Source: an uncultured Burkholderiales Genera incertae sedis bacterium | Lineage (GTDB): Bacteria > Pseudomonadota > Gammaproteobacteria > Burkholderiales > Eutrophovitaceae | Assembly (NCBI GenBank): GCA_905479505.1 | Contig: CAJQMS010000019.1 | Coordinates: 1 to 21,309, forward strand | Direction of reading: 5' to 3' | DNA: 21,309 nucleotides | Shown here: piece by piece, positions 6,237 through 16,064 of the stretch | Numbering within the stretch: the stretch's first letter is position 1 | How the letters are laid out: the number at the start of each line of letters is the position of its first letter | Made by a program: the position numbers and the translations under genes | Notes under the pieces: model-generated | What the model was told of the DNA's origin: nothing | Seen by the model: only the letters and a program-made list of their open reading frames with translations | The model's database searches: none

Positions 6237-8584
6237 TAACTCTTGAAATTGATGGTAAAAAAGTTGAGGTTGATAGCGGAAGCACCGTCATGGATGCCGC
6301 GAGCAAATTAGGTATTCACGTTCCTCACTTTTGTTACCACAAAAAGCTGTCTATAGCGGCCAACTGTCGCATGTGTCTAGTCGAGGTGGAGAAGGCACCT
6401 AAGCCCTTGCCTGCGTGCGCTACTCCAGCGACTCAGGACATGAAAGTGCATACGCGGTCTGAGCAAGCAAAAAGCGCCCAAAAAGGCGTGATGGAGTTTT
6501 TGCTTATCAACCATCCACTAGATTGTCCGATTTGCGATCAAGGTGGAGAATGCCAACTGCAAGACCTAGCCGTGGGGTACGGGGGGTCGGGTTCCCGTTT
6601 TGAGGAATCAAAGCGAATGGTTGGTACTAAAGAGTTAGGCCCTCTGGTTTCTGCAGCAGAGATGTCAAGGTGTATTCATTGCACCCGGTGCGTGAGATTC
6701 GGACAAGAGGTAGCTGGAATAATGGAGTTGGGTATGGTTGGCCGAGGAGAGCACTCGGAAATCATGTCCTTCGTAGGTTCTACTGTGGAGTCGGAGTTGT
6801 CAGGCAATATGATCGACGTTTGTCCAGTGGGTGCTTTGACGTCGAAGCCATTTAGGTATGCTGCGCGTACTTGGGAACTCGCGCGTAGGAAAACTGTTAG
6901 TCCACATGATGCACTTGGTTCTAATTTGATCGCTCAGTTAAAAGGGGATTCGGTTATCCGCGTTGTGCCTAACGAGAATGCAGAAATCAACGAGTGTTGG
7001 ATTTCTGACCGAGATCGCTTTTCTTATGAGGGGTTAAACTCACTCGACCGCTTAACTGAACCAATGATAAAGATCGATGGTTCTTGGGAGGAGGTAGACT
7101 GGGCTGTTGCCTTGGATCATATTAAGGAAAAATTTTCTACATTAAACGCAGATCCTAATCGGATTGGTGCGCTTTCCGCACCTCAGGCGACTACAGAAGA
7201 GCTGTACTTATTCCAAAAATTCATTCGCGAGTTGGGGTCCGAGAATGTTGATTACCGATTAAGACAAGCAGATTGTTCCAACACGGGTGCGAATGCACTG
7301 CCTTGGCTTGGTATGAGTATTGGCGATGTCGAGAAGCTTGATAGTATCTTGGTAATTGGCTCAAACATTCGTAAAGAGCAACCACTCCTGGCGCATAGAA
7401 TCCGAAAAGCCGTTAATCAGAATAGCGCTTCTCTCGCATTGATCAATCCAATGCGAACTGACACTTTGTTAACTTCGGCGCAGGAATTTACAGTCTCACC
7501 CAGTCGCGTACCGATTTTTATGCAGCAGATCGTCAAGGCGGTTAGTGTTCAGCTTGGGGTAGAAATACCTGCAGCAATAAACCATATCAATGTTGAGCCT
7601 GACGCTCAAAAGGTCGCAGATATGTTGGTGGTCGGAAAAAACAAGTTGATTTTGATCGGCGCTCTTTCTCGGCATCACCCTGATCGGTCGAAGATTGAAA
7701 AAATTAGTCACATCCTTGGTGATTTAGTTGACGCAAAAATTGGTCTTCTCTCGGATGGCCCGAATTCTCTTGGCGCTGAAGCGACCAAGAATATTCCCGC
7801 TCGAAGTGGTCTTACTGCCAGAGAGATGACCGCAAATGCATTAGATGTGTATTTTTTGTTGCATGCTGAAATGGGGGAAGATTCTTGTGATCCTGATGTC
7901 GCTATAGATGCGTTAAAGTCGGCGAAGCTAGTTGTCGCGATGAGTGCGTTCAAGGACGAGGTTTCGAATTACGCCACCGTGATGTTGCCGATTAGCCCCT
8001 TCTCTGAAACGTCAGGGACCTTCATCAACATGGAGGGCAAACGGCAACAATTTGGACCCGTTGCTCCTGCGAAGGGGCAGAGTCGACCGGCTTGGAGATT
8101 GATAGCGGCCCTGGGTAAGTTGTTTGGGTTTGGTGGGTTTGAATATGAATCAATAGAGAAGGTCAGAGAGGCTTTGAGAAGCGTTTACGATGACCTCGAC
8201 GCGAACTTAAGAAAAAAAATCGATATTAACGAAATGCCTGACGCTTTGCGGCCGATTGAGGGAATCGAAAGATTTGCTGATGTCCCAATGTACAGTGTTG
8301 ATGCTGTCGTTCGCCGAGCGCCCGCGCTGCAGTCGACAAAAGAGGCTATACGTGATTATCTCTGGTTAGGCTCAGATTTGTCCAAAGAGCTTGGAGCAGT
8401 GAACGGTGATGTGGTGCGGGTAGAGCAAGATGGCAAACATATTGAGTTACCTGCACAGATAGACGTTAGTTTAGCCGGCTCAGTGGTTCGCGTTCCCATG
8501 ACTAGCAATGCATCTAAGGTTATTGGTGGTATCGGTGGTCCAGTGCAGATTACCAAGGTTGCCTCTTTTGAGGCCAACGTATGA
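6233..8584 (+). CDS. nuoG: NADH-quinone oxidoreductase subunit G
   Basis: NuoG (783 residues) is the large iron-sulfur subunit that relays electrons from NuoF towards NuoI. The N-terminal ferredoxin-like domain has the 2Fe-2S N1b ligands C34, C45, C48 and C62. The His-Cys motif supplies H94, C98, C101 and C107 for N5. C147, C150, C153 and C197 (CIHCTRC and DVCPVGAL) ligate N4. The C-terminal molybdopterin-oxidoreductase-like domain is structural. Where some enzymes have CxxCxxxC for the off-path N7 cluster, this protein reads SPHDALGSN, so N7 is absent, and it is shorter than the roughly 900-residue enterobacterial form. It is joined by ATGA overlaps to nuoF and nuoH. Confidence 0.98.
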   Translation: MITLEIDGKKVEVDSGSTVMDAASKLGIHVPHFCYHKKLSIAANCRMCLVEVEKAPKPLPACATPATQDMKVHTRSEQAKSAQKGVMEFLLINHPLDCPICDQGGECQLQDLAVGYGGSGSRFEESKRMVGTKELGPLVSAAEMSRCIHCTRCVRFGQEVAGIMELGMVGRGEHSEIMSFVGSTVESELSGNMIDVCPVGALTSKPFRYAARTWELARRKTVSPHDALGSNLIAQLKGDSVIRVVPNENAEINECWISDRDRFSYEGLNSLDRLTEPMIKIDGSWEEVDWAVALDHIKEKFSTLNADPNRIGALSAPQATTEELYLFQKFIRELGSENVDYRLRQADCSNTGANALPWLGMSIGDVEKLDSILVIGSNIRKEQPLLAHRIRKAVNQNSASLALINPMRTDTLLTSAQEFTVSPSRVPIFMQQIVKAVSVQLGVEIPAAINHINVEPDAQKVADMLVVGKNKLILIGALSRHHPDRSKIEKISHILGDLVDAKIGLLSDGPNSLGAEATKNIPARSGLTAREMTANALDVYFLLHAEMGEDSCDPDVAIDALKSAKLVVAMSAFKDEVSNYATVMLPISPFSETSGTFINMEGKRQQFGPVAPAKGQSRPAWRLIAALGKLFGFGGFEYESIEKVREALRSVYDDLDANLRKKIDINEMPDALRPIEGIERFADVPMYSVDAVVRRAPALQSTKEAIRDYLWLGSDLSKELGAVNGDVVRVEQDGKHIELPAQIDVSLAGSVVRVPMTSNASKVIGGIGGPVQITKVASFEANV

Positions 8585-9606
8585 TTGTTGAGTTTTTAAG
8601 CGCATACATTGGTGACAGCCTAGCTTATTTTAGTTGGACGCTGATGAAGGTCTTGATGATTCTCATTCCAGTAACTTTATGCGTGGCGTACCTAACACTT
8701 GCTGAGCGGAAGGTGATTGGTTACATTCAGTTGCGCTTAGGCCCGAATCGAGTCGGTCCGAAGGGCTTGCTACAGCCTTTCGCAGATGTTTTAAAGTTGT
8801 TGACAAAAGAAATCATAATCCCTAGCGGGGCTAATAAATTTTTGTTTGTTGTGGCACCAATGTTGTCACTAATGCCGGCGTTGGCTGCGTGGGCAGTGAT
8901 GCCATTTGCAGATGGATGGGTCTTAGCAAATATTGATGCGGGACTTTTGTATGTTCTAGCCATAACCTCAATGGGCGTTTATGGAGTTATTGTCGCAGGG
9001 TGGGCATCAAACTCAAAATATGCGCTCATAGGTGCCATGAGAAGCGGCGCTCAGATAGTCGCTTACGAAATTGCTATGGGTTTTGCTTTGGTTTGCGTTT
9101 TAATGATGTCTGGTAGTTTGAACTTGACGACAATCGTTGATACACAGCGCAGTGATTTTGGTTTTTTAAGTTGGAATTTGATTCCCTTATTTCCAATGTT
9201 TGTTGTGTATTTCATCTCTGGCGTTGCAGAGACAAATCGCGCGCCGTTTGATGTTGCGGAGGGTGAGTCCGAGATCGTAGCTGGATTCCACGTCGAGTAT
9301 TCAGGTACTACTTTCGCAGTATTTTTCTTGGCGGAATACGCCAATATGATTTTGATCGCCGCCTTAGCTTCGCTTATGTTTCTGGGTGGGTGGCTATCAC
9401 CGATACCGGGAATCCCTGACGGATTTGCATGGTTAGCCGGAAAAATTGCTTTTATGCTTTTCTTCTTCTTATGGTTTAGGGCTACATTCCCCCGTTACAG
9501 ATATGATCAAATTATGCGACTGGGTTGGAAAGTGTTCATTCCAGTAACTATTGTGTGGCTTGTTCTCATCGGAATACTTATGAGAATGGAGTGGTGGCCA
9601 TGGTAG
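8581..9606 (+). CDS. nuoH: NADH-quinone oxidoreductase subunit H
   Basis: NuoH (ND1 homologue, 341 residues, about eight membrane helices) forms the membrane side of the quinone chamber and links it to the proton-pumping arm. The diagnostic first loop ERKVIGYIQLRLGPNRVGP lies near residues 42-60. The acidic loop VAETNRAPFDVAEGESEIV and the following GFHVEYSG give the conserved glutamates that line the E-channel. FLWFRATFPRYRYDQIM near the C-terminus is the other family signature. The start overlaps nuoG by ATGA at 8581-8584. Confidence 0.98.
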   Translation: MIVEFLSAYIGDSLAYFSWTLMKVLMILIPVTLCVAYLTLAERKVIGYIQLRLGPNRVGPKGLLQPFADVLKLLTKEIIIPSGANKFLFVVAPMLSLMPALAAWAVMPFADGWVLANIDAGLLYVLAITSMGVYGVIVAGWASNSKYALIGAMRSGAQIVAYEIAMGFALVCVLMMSGSLNLTTIVDTQRSDFGFLSWNLIPLFPMFVVYFISGVAETNRAPFDVAEGESEIVAGFHVEYSGTTFAVFFLAEYANMILIAALASLMFLGGWLSPIPGIPDGFAWLAGKIAFMLFFFLWFRATFPRYRYDQIMRLGWKVFIPVTIVWLVLIGILMRMEWWPW

Positions 9607-9631
9607 TTTTGATATTTAGGGATCGATAAAT

Positions 9632-10123
9632 ATGTTTGGGTTTATTCGCGATGTGTCAAATACCTTCCTTCTTACTGAGTTGCGCAAGGGTTTAATGCTC
9701 ACTTTGAAGTATTTTTTTGCGCCTAAGATCACGGTTCAGTTCCCTGAGGAGAAAACACCTCAAAGCTCACGATTTCGTGGCTTGCATGCCTTACGGAGAT
9801 ACCCCAATGGTGAGGAGAGGTGTATTGGTTGTAAATTGTGTGAGGCAGTGTGCCCAGCGCTAGCTATTACCATCGAGTCAGAGCAGCGAGATGATGGCAG
9901 TCGGCGTACGACACGGTACGATATTGACCTTACAAAATGCATCTTCTGTGGTTTTTGTGAAGAGTCATGTCCAGTAGATTCAATTGTAGAAACACGAGTT
10001 TTTGAGTACCACGGCGAACAAAGAGGGGACTTGGTTTATACGAAGGATATGTTATTGGCGGTGGGTGATCGATATGAGGAGCAGATTGCCAAGGACCGAA
10101 AGTCGGACGCAAAATATCGTTAA
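9632..10123 (+). CDS. nuoI: NADH-quinone oxidoreductase subunit I
   Basis: NuoI (TYKY-type, 163 residues) carries clusters N6a and N6b, passing electrons from NuoG to N2 in NuoB. Two 2[4Fe-4S] ferredoxin motifs are intact: C64, C67, C70, C74P (CIGCKLCEAVCP) and C103, C106, C109, C113P (CIFCGFCEESCP). An amphipathic N-terminal segment (about residues 12-30) anchors the subunit to the membrane arm. Start ATG 9632 follows AGGGA at 9618-9622. The C-terminus DRYEEQIAKDR is typical of beta/gammaproteobacterial NuoI. Confidence 0.98.
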   Translation: MFGFIRDVSNTFLLTELRKGLMLTLKYFFAPKITVQFPEEKTPQSSRFRGLHALRRYPNGEERCIGCKLCEAVCPALAITIESEQRDDGSRRTTRYDIDLTKCIFCGFCEESCPVDSIVETRVFEYHGEQRGDLVYTKDMLLAVGDRYEEQIAKDRKSDAKYR

Positions 10124-10163
10124 TGATGCATCTCTACGAACATAAATAAAAAATATTATTGAA

Positions 10164-10781
10164 ATGACCTTTGAAAGTTTTTCCTTCTATTTATTCTCCA
10201 CCATTTTGGTTGGTTCAGCCTTGAGTGTTATTTTTTCTCGAAACCCAGTGCATGCAGCGCTTTCTTTGGTGTTGGCGTTTTTTACAGCTGCAGCTATATG
10301 GTTAATGCTTGAAGCCGAATTTTTAGCAATCTCTCTTATCCTCGTCTACGTCGGCGCGGTTATGGTTCTCTTTCTTTTCGTGGTGATGATGTTGGACATA
10401 AATATTAACCGAATGAGAGAGGGGTATTGGAATTATCTCTTGCCCGCGATTGTCGTTTCCGGAATTTTCTTAGCGGAGCTTATTGTCTTGATCAGTGGTC
10501 GTATGGTGTTTGAGAAACCTTTAGAAATTTCAGCCCAGATCACGAACGAGGGAAATACCTTACAACTCGGACGGCTACTCTATACAGAGTATCTCTATGC
10601 TTTCGAGCTGGCTGCAGTTATTCTACTCGTCGCGATTGTGGCGGCGATCGCGCTTACCCTCCGACGTCGTAAAGATATGAAGGTCGTGAGCTCTAGTGAC
10701 CAATCCTCTGCGAACCGGGCCAGCCGGCTGAAAATTGTCTCTATGCCGGTAGAGAATGGTAGAGAGAGAGAAGAATCATGA
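10164..10781 (+). CDS. nuoJ: NADH-quinone oxidoreductase subunit J
   Basis: NuoJ (ND6 homologue, 205 residues) is a membrane-arm subunit with five predicted helices; its third helix, the region LILVYVGAVMVLFLFVVMML, is the one that distorts during coupling. NPVHAALSLVLAFFTAA near the N-terminus is conserved. The last 40 or so residues form a charged cytoplasmic tail. The 40-base gap after nuoI is AT-rich and no Shine-Dalgarno sequence is visible before ATG 10164, so initiation is probably modest or depends on open, unstructured RNA. The stop overlaps nuoK by ATGA at 10778-10781. Confidence 0.97.
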   Translation: MTFESFSFYLFSTILVGSALSVIFSRNPVHAALSLVLAFFTAAAIWLMLEAEFLAISLILVYVGAVMVLFLFVVMMLDININRMREGYWNYLLPAIVVSGIFLAELIVLISGRMVFEKPLEISAQITNEGNTLQLGRLLYTEYLYAFELAAVILLVAIVAAIALTLRRRKDMKVVSSSDQSSANRASRLKIVSMPVENGREREES

Positions 10782-11083
10782 TCACGTTATCGCATTATCT
10801 GGTTTTGGGGGCCATACTTTTTTCGGTAAGTATCGCGGGTATATTCCTGAATCGTAAAAATATCATCATCATCTTGATGTCGATTGAATTGATGTTACTC
10901 GCAGTTAATATGAACTTTATAGCGTTCTCACATTATCTGGGAGACTTGTCTGGACAGATATTTGTCTTTTTTATTTTGACAGTGGCCGCCGCTGAGGCGG
11001 CAATCGGCCTAGCTATTTTAGTGGTTTTATTTAGGAACCTTAAAACGATCAATGTCGACGATGTTGGCGGACTTAGGGGTTAA
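10778..11083 (+). CDS. nuoK: NADH-quinone oxidoreductase subunit K
   Basis: NuoK (ND4L homologue) is 101 residues with three membrane helices. The two buried glutamates that form the proton path next to NuoJ and NuoN are present as E37 in MSIELMLLAVN and E73 in TVAAAEAAIGLA, at the usual positions. A purine-rich GAGAGAGAGAA stretch just before ATG 10778 acts as ribosome binding site within the nuoJ tail, and the start overlaps the nuoJ stop. The nuoL ATG lies 7 bases after the stop. Confidence 0.98.
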   Translation: MITLSHYLVLGAILFSVSIAGIFLNRKNIIIILMSIELMLLAVNMNFIAFSHYLGDLSGQIFVFFILTVAAAEAAIGLAILVVLFRNLKTINVDDVGGLRG

Positions 11084-11090
11084 AGACACT

Positions 11091-13064
11091 ATGACAAACA
11101 TGAATATGTATCTTTTGGCCGCATTGGCCCCTCTCATAGGGTCTATGCTGACTGGATTTTTTGGTCGAAAGATCGGTCGGTCAGGTTCGCATGTCGTGGC
11201 AATTATCGGGGTTTTAGTTTCGTTGATCTTGTCGATTAAGATTTTTATCGATGTACTAAACGGCAACTCGTTTAACGGCTCAGTCTATACATGGGCGGTG
11301 GTCGGTGGCGTCAGTTTCGAGGTTGGCTTTCTGATTGATCGCTTGTCTTCGCTCATGATGATTGTTGTGACTAGTGTGTCGTTAATGGTCCATGTTTATA
11401 CCATCGGATACATGAAGGATGATCCTGGTTATCAGAGGTTCTTTAGTTATATATCTCTATTTACTTTCGCCATGTTGATGTTGGTGATGAGTAACAATTT
11501 TCTTCAATTATTTTTTGGTTGGGAGGCTGTCGGACTGGTTTCCTACTTATTAATAGGATTTTGGTATAAAAAGGATTCTGCGATATATGCGAATCTCAAG
11601 GCGTTTTTAGTTAATCGTGTGGGGGACTTTGGCTTTCTTCTGGGTATTGCTTTGGTACTCCATTTTGCTGGAACGTTAGATTATGCGGCCGTTTTCGATC
11701 AAAGCGAAGATTTATCTGTTCGACAAATTGAATTGTTCGGTGGCGTAGGCTGGTCTTTAATTACGGTGATCTGCATCTGTCTGTTTATCGGCGCCATGGG
11801 TAAATCCGCTCAATTCCCACTCCACGTCTGGTTACCTGACTCAATGGAAGGTCCGACTCCCATATCAGCTTTGATCCACGCCGCAACTATGGTAACCGCT
11901 GGGATATTCATGGTAGCGCGTATGTCGCCCCTTTTTGAATATTCAGAAATGGCTCTTTCCTTCGTGTTGATTATCGGTTCCATTACGGCATTATTTATGG
12001 GCCTACTTGGGTTAGTTCAAAATGATATTAAGAGAGTTGTTGCTTACTCCACCCTGTCTCAACTGGGGTATATGACCGTTGCCCTTGGTGTTTCGGCATA
12101 TTCTGCCGCAATGTTTCATTTAATGACTCATGCCTTTTTTAAGGCATTACTTTTTCTCGCGGCGGGTTCCGTAATCATTGGGATGCATCATCAGCAAGAT
12201 ATGAGGTTTATGGGTGGTTTACGACGTAAGATGCCGATCACTTGGATGGTATCTTTGATCGGTTCATTAGCCCTAATAGGATTTCCTTTTCTGTCCGGTT
12301 TTTACAGCAAAGACAGCATTATTGAAACGGTACAACTGTCTTCTATTCCGGGCGCAGGATTCGCTTACTTCGCTGTGTTGCTCGGCGTTTTTGTGACGGC
12401 ACTCTATAGCTTCCGTATGTATTTTTTGGTCTTCGAGGGTAACTATCGAGGAAATAACCAGAGTGGTCAGGACGTCTCCGAGAGTCATCACGATCCACAT
12501 GAGTCACCGCCGGTGGTGTGGATCCCACTCGTGGTGTTGGCGATTCTCTCGGTCTTTAGTGGGGCGATATCGATTCAGCCGATTCTCTTTGGGGACTACT
12601 TTAAGGACGTTATATTTGTTTTAGGCTCACATGATGTGGTTGCCCAATTTGGAGAACATTTTCACGGGTGGCTTGCGATGGGGATGCATGGATTTCAGAC
12701 GCTCCCCTTTTGGCTAGCTATGGCCGGTGTGCTGACGGCCTGGTTTGTATTTTATTATTCTCCGAAGACCCGGAATAAATTGAGTGTTTTTGCACCACTG
12801 ATTCGACTCTTTGAGCAGAAATATTTCTTAGATAAATTCAACGAATGGTTTTTTGCTCTAGGTGCTCGTTCTCTAGGCGATTTACTTTGGAAGGTAGGGG
12901 ATCAAAAAATTATTGATGGATTCCTTGTTAATGGCTCCGCTAAGTTGGTCGCGAAAATGGGGACTCGGCTGCGACGCATCCAAACTGGATTCATATCGCA
13001 CTATGCGTTCATTATGATTCTGGGGGCTTTCACTTTGGTCACTATTTGGCTGTTCGGAAAATAA
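11091..13064 (+). CDS. nuoL: NADH-quinone oxidoreductase subunit L
   Basis: NuoL (ND5 homologue, about 657 residues) is the distal antiporter-like proton channel and carries the long lateral helix that runs along the membrane arm. E145 in FFGWEAVGLVSYL and K238 in GAMGKSAQFPLHVWLPD are the key channel residues, and the Proton_antipo_M core follows with EGPTPISALIHAATMVTAG. The frame runs back to an ATG at 11052 inside nuoK. I chose ATG 11091 because AGGGGT at 11075-11080 is well placed, it removes a 32-base overlap, and the N-terminus MTNMNMYLLAALAPLIGS starts directly at the first helix. ATG 11100 is also possible. A His-rich loop (SESHHDPHESPP) sits between C-terminal helices, as is common in the family. 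Confidence 0.97.
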   Translation: MTNMNMYLLAALAPLIGSMLTGFFGRKIGRSGSHVVAIIGVLVSLILSIKIFIDVLNGNSFNGSVYTWAVVGGVSFEVGFLIDRLSSLMMIVVTSVSLMVHVYTIGYMKDDPGYQRFFSYISLFTFAMLMLVMSNNFLQLFFGWEAVGLVSYLLIGFWYKKDSAIYANLKAFLVNRVGDFGFLLGIALVLHFAGTLDYAAVFDQSEDLSVRQIELFGGVGWSLITVICICLFIGAMGKSAQFPLHVWLPDSMEGPTPISALIHAATMVTAGIFMVARMSPLFEYSEMALSFVLIIGSITALFMGLLGLVQNDIKRVVAYSTLSQLGYMTVALGVSAYSAAMFHLMTHAFFKALLFLAAGSVIIGMHHQQDMRFMGGLRRKMPITWMVSLIGSLALIGFPFLSGFYSKDSIIETVQLSSIPGAGFAYFAVLLGVFVTALYSFRMYFLVFEGNYRGNNQSGQDVSESHHDPHESPPVVWIPLVVLAILSVFSGAISIQPILFGDYFKDVIFVLGSHDVVAQFGEHFHGWLAMGMHGFQTLPFWLAMAGVLTAWFVFYYSPKTRNKLSVFAPLIRLFEQKYFLDKFNEWFFALGARSLGDLLWKVGDQKIIDGFLVNGSAKLVAKMGTRLRRIQTGFISHYAFIMILGAFTLVTIWLFGK

Positions 13065-13076
13065 TTAAAAGAAAAT

Positions 13077-14564
13077 ATGTCGACTAATATTATTGGGTCT
13101 TTATCCCTCATTGTTTGGCTGCCAATATTTTTTGGTATTGTTGTTTTAACGATTGGCCAGGATGGCCGTGAGCATTTGGTGCGGTGGGTGTCTTTAGTGG
13201 GATCCATATTAGGAGCTTTAGTTTTAGTCCCAGTATGGACACAATTTGACCAAACAAAAACGGAGTTTCAGTTCGTAGAGAGCATTCCTTGGATTGATAC
13301 TTTTAATATCAATTATCACCTTGGTATTGATGGTTTGTCACTGATACTTATTTTGCTGAACGTGGTGACAACGATACTGGTTGTCATTGCTGGCTGGGAA
13401 GTAATCACGAAAAGAGTATCTCAGTATTACGCGTCATTTTTGATTTTGTCGGGCATCATCAACGGAGTCTTCTGTTCCCTCGACGCAATGTTGTTTTATG
13501 TCTTTTTTGAAGCAACCTTGATCCCCATGTTCCTAATCATTGGTATTTGGGGTGGGCCTAACCGAGTCTATGCGGCGATTAAATTTTTCCTCTACACGCT
13601 GGCAGGTTCGTTATTGACGCTGGTGGCGCTCATTTATCTTTATCGGCTGAGCGCGGGAAGTTTCTCGATTGCTGATTTTTATTTGTTGCCGATACCACAA
13701 AGCGCCCAATTGCTCATTTTTATAGCGCTATTCGCTGCTTTTGCCGTCAAGATTCCAATGTGGCCAGTACATACTTGGTTGCCGGATGCTCACGTTGAGG
13801 CGCCTACGGGTGGATCTGTTGTTTTGGCTGCGGTTATGTTGAAGCTAGGGGGGTATGGTTTTTTACGGCTTTCGCTTCCAATCGTTCCTGATGCTGCCCG
13901 AGAGCTTGCTCCTTTGGTAATCGCCTTGTCGCTCATTGCAATTGTTTACATAGGATTCGTCGCGCTTATTCAACGAGATATGAAAAAATTGATTGCTTAC
14001 TCTTCTATTTCACATATGGGATTTGTGACTTTGGGTATTTTCATATTCAATGCAGAAGGGATGCAGGGGGCGATTATTCAGATGGTATCCCATGGATTTA
14101 TTTCTGCAGCCTTATTCTTATGTGTTGGGGTATTGTATGATCGAATTCATTCGAGGCAGATAGCGGATTATGGTGGTGTTGTGAATAGCATGCCAAAATT
14201 CGCTGCATTATTTTTAGTGTTCGCAATGGCAAACGCAGGACTGCCTGGAACTAGTGGCTTTGTAGGTGAGTTTTTTGTCATTATGGGCGCAATGTCGAAT
14301 AATTTCTGGTTCGCATTTGCAGCAGCAATGACTTTAATACTGGGAGCCGCTTATACTCTTTGGATGTATAAAAGGGTAGTTTTTGGTCAAGTCACCAGTG
14401 ATCGAATAGCCGACCTCAAGGATGTTAATGCCCGCGAGTTCTCGATGTTGCTAGTTCTGGCTTTCGTTGTAATTGGCGTAGGACTCTATCCAAAGCCTTT
14501 CACAGATGTTATTGGTACTTCAGTAACCACAATACTAGAGCTTTCTTCGGTCAGTAAATACTGA
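13077..14564 (+). CDS. nuoM: NADH-quinone oxidoreductase subunit M
   Basis: NuoM (ND4 homologue, 495 residues, fourteen predicted helices) is the second antiporter-like proton channel. Conserved channel residues are visible: E145 in FYVFFEATLIPMFLIIGIWGG and K225 in FAVKIPMWPVHTWLPDAHVEAP. The quinone-antiporter core RDMKKLIAYSSISHMGFV follows. The start ATG 13077 comes 12 bases after the nuoL stop with only an A-rich stretch before it rather than a good Shine-Dalgarno sequence. Length and architecture are normal. Confidence 0.98.
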   Translation: MSTNIIGSLSLIVWLPIFFGIVVLTIGQDGREHLVRWVSLVGSILGALVLVPVWTQFDQTKTEFQFVESIPWIDTFNINYHLGIDGLSLILILLNVVTTILVVIAGWEVITKRVSQYYASFLILSGIINGVFCSLDAMLFYVFFEATLIPMFLIIGIWGGPNRVYAAIKFFLYTLAGSLLTLVALIYLYRLSAGSFSIADFYLLPIPQSAQLLIFIALFAAFAVKIPMWPVHTWLPDAHVEAPTGGSVVLAAVMLKLGGYGFLRLSLPIVPDAARELAPLVIALSLIAIVYIGFVALIQRDMKKLIAYSSISHMGFVTLGIFIFNAEGMQGAIIQMVSHGFISAALFLCVGVLYDRIHSRQIADYGGVVNSMPKFAALFLVFAMANAGLPGTSGFVGEFFVIMGAMSNNFWFAFAAAMTLILGAAYTLWMYKRVVFGQVTSDRIADLKDVNAREFSMLLVLAFVVIGVGLYPKPFTDVIGTSVTTILELSSVSKY

Positions 14565-14600
14565 GGCGGACCCTGTAATTAATAGATATTTACGTCATCC

Positions 14601-16061
14601 ATGAATTTTCAATTATCAGACTTATACGCAATATCAGCTGAAATTTTCTTGCTCTGCGGAGTTAGCGTTATTTTGTTGCTCGATTTATTTTTAAGCGAAA
14701 CAAGACGGAACGTGACCTACTTTTTGTCACTGTTCGTTTTAGTTGTTACTAGCGTCATTTCTTTGCTTGTTTTTGACTTCGAACCCAGAGTGGTCATGAA
14801 TGGGCTGGTGGTCTCAGGCCCGCTTAGCGCGACTCTCAAGTCGATACTTTGTGGGCTTATTGCGATAGGACTCATTTATTCAAAAGATTACTTGCAATGT
14901 CGAGGCCTCCACCGCGGTGAGTACTATTCACTGACGCTGTTTGCGGCTTTGGGAATGATGGTTATGGCGTCTTCCAATCATTTTTTAAGTCTTTACCTAG
15001 GTCTAGAATTATTGAGTTTGAGTTTATACGCAATGGTAGCTCTACGGCGAGACTCTGGTCGTAGCTCGGAGGCAGCCATCAAATATTTTGTGTTGGGAGC
15101 GATTGCTTCTGGGATGCTTCTGTACGGTATGTCTATGATTTATGGCGCGACCGGAAATCTAAATATAGAAGCAATTGTATCGTCTATTAATTCTGGTAAT
15201 AGCGATTTAAATTTGTTACGCCTCGGCTTAGTGTTCATTATCGTAGGAGTCGGGTTTAAGCTGGGAGCAGTGCCATTCCACATGTGGATACCAGACGTCT
15301 ACCAAGGTTCTCCCACCTCGGTAACGCTACTCATTGGTACGGCACCAAAAATCGCTGCATTTGCGTTCATAATTCGGCTTCTCGCAGAGTCGTTGGGGCA
15401 TCCGTCGTTACACCAAGAGTGGAGTCAGATGCTTACGGTGTTGGCTGTTGCTTCACTGCTGATTGGTAACGTTGTAGCAATAGCACAAACTAATTTTAAG
15501 CGGATGCTGGCTTACTCAACCATCGCTCATATGGGTTTTCTGTTGCTTGGGTTCTTGACGGGTTCTATGAACGGATATAGTGCATCGTTATTTTATATTT
15601 TGACCTACGTGTTCATGGCTCTAGCCGGCTTTGGCGTCATACTGTTGTTATCTAAAGACGGGTTTGAGGCCGAGGAGTTGAGTGATTTGGGCGGCCTTAG
15701 TCGAAGTAATCCTTGGAGTGCTTTTCTTCTGATGATCGTTATGTTTTCGATGGCAGGAATACCCCCGACAGTCGGTTTCTGGTCCAAGCTATTCATCATT
15801 CAATCGGTGATCGAATTTGAGTCTGTGTGGCTCGCGGTAGTTGCTGTAATGACGTCGTTGATTGGTGCGTTTTATTACCTGAGGGTGGTTAAGATAATGT
15901 ATTTTGATTCCAATGAATCATCCACTACCAGAATTCGCTATCGAGCCGGATTGGTTGTTTTTAGCATCAATGGATTAATGCTTCTGGGTATGGGCTTGTT
16001 TCCTGGTTGGCTTCTTTTATTGTGTCAGTCGTTAATCCAGGACTCCGTGCGAGTTTTTTGA
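14601..16061 (+). CDS. nuoN: NADH-quinone oxidoreductase subunit N
   Basis: NuoN (ND2 homologue, 486 residues) is the third antiporter-like channel, closest to NuoK and NuoJ. Channel residues are E136 in YLGLELLSLSLYAMVAL and K220 in GVGFKLGAVPFHMWIPDVYQG; the NFKRMLAYSTIAHMGF core is intact. It closes the complex I gene set. The 36-base gap after nuoM has no obvious ribosome binding site. The stop at 16059-16061 is only 3 bases before the NUDIX hydrolase start, so the latter is probably part of the same transcript. Confidence 0.98.
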   Translation: MNFQLSDLYAISAEIFLLCGVSVILLLDLFLSETRRNVTYFLSLFVLVVTSVISLLVFDFEPRVVMNGLVVSGPLSATLKSILCGLIAIGLIYSKDYLQCRGLHRGEYYSLTLFAALGMMVMASSNHFLSLYLGLELLSLSLYAMVALRRDSGRSSEAAIKYFVLGAIASGMLLYGMSMIYGATGNLNIEAIVSSINSGNSDLNLLRLGLVFIIVGVGFKLGAVPFHMWIPDVYQGSPTSVTLLIGTAPKIAAFAFIIRLLAESLGHPSLHQEWSQMLTVLAVASLLIGNVVAIAQTNFKRMLAYSTIAHMGFLLLGFLTGSMNGYSASLFYILTYVFMALAGFGVILLLSKDGFEAEELSDLGGLSRSNPWSAFLLMIVMFSMAGIPPTVGFWSKLFIIQSVIEFESVWLAVVAVMTSLIGAFYYLRVVKIMYFDSNESSTTRIRYRAGLVVFSINGLMLLGMGLFPGWLLLLCQSLIQDSVRVF

Positions 16062-16064
16062 TGT

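Noticed and set aside
11052..11090. Longer nuoL N-terminus overlapping nuoK
   Set aside because: The extra residues are translated from the nuoK end in another frame, and the later ATG 11091 has a well-placed AGGGGT.
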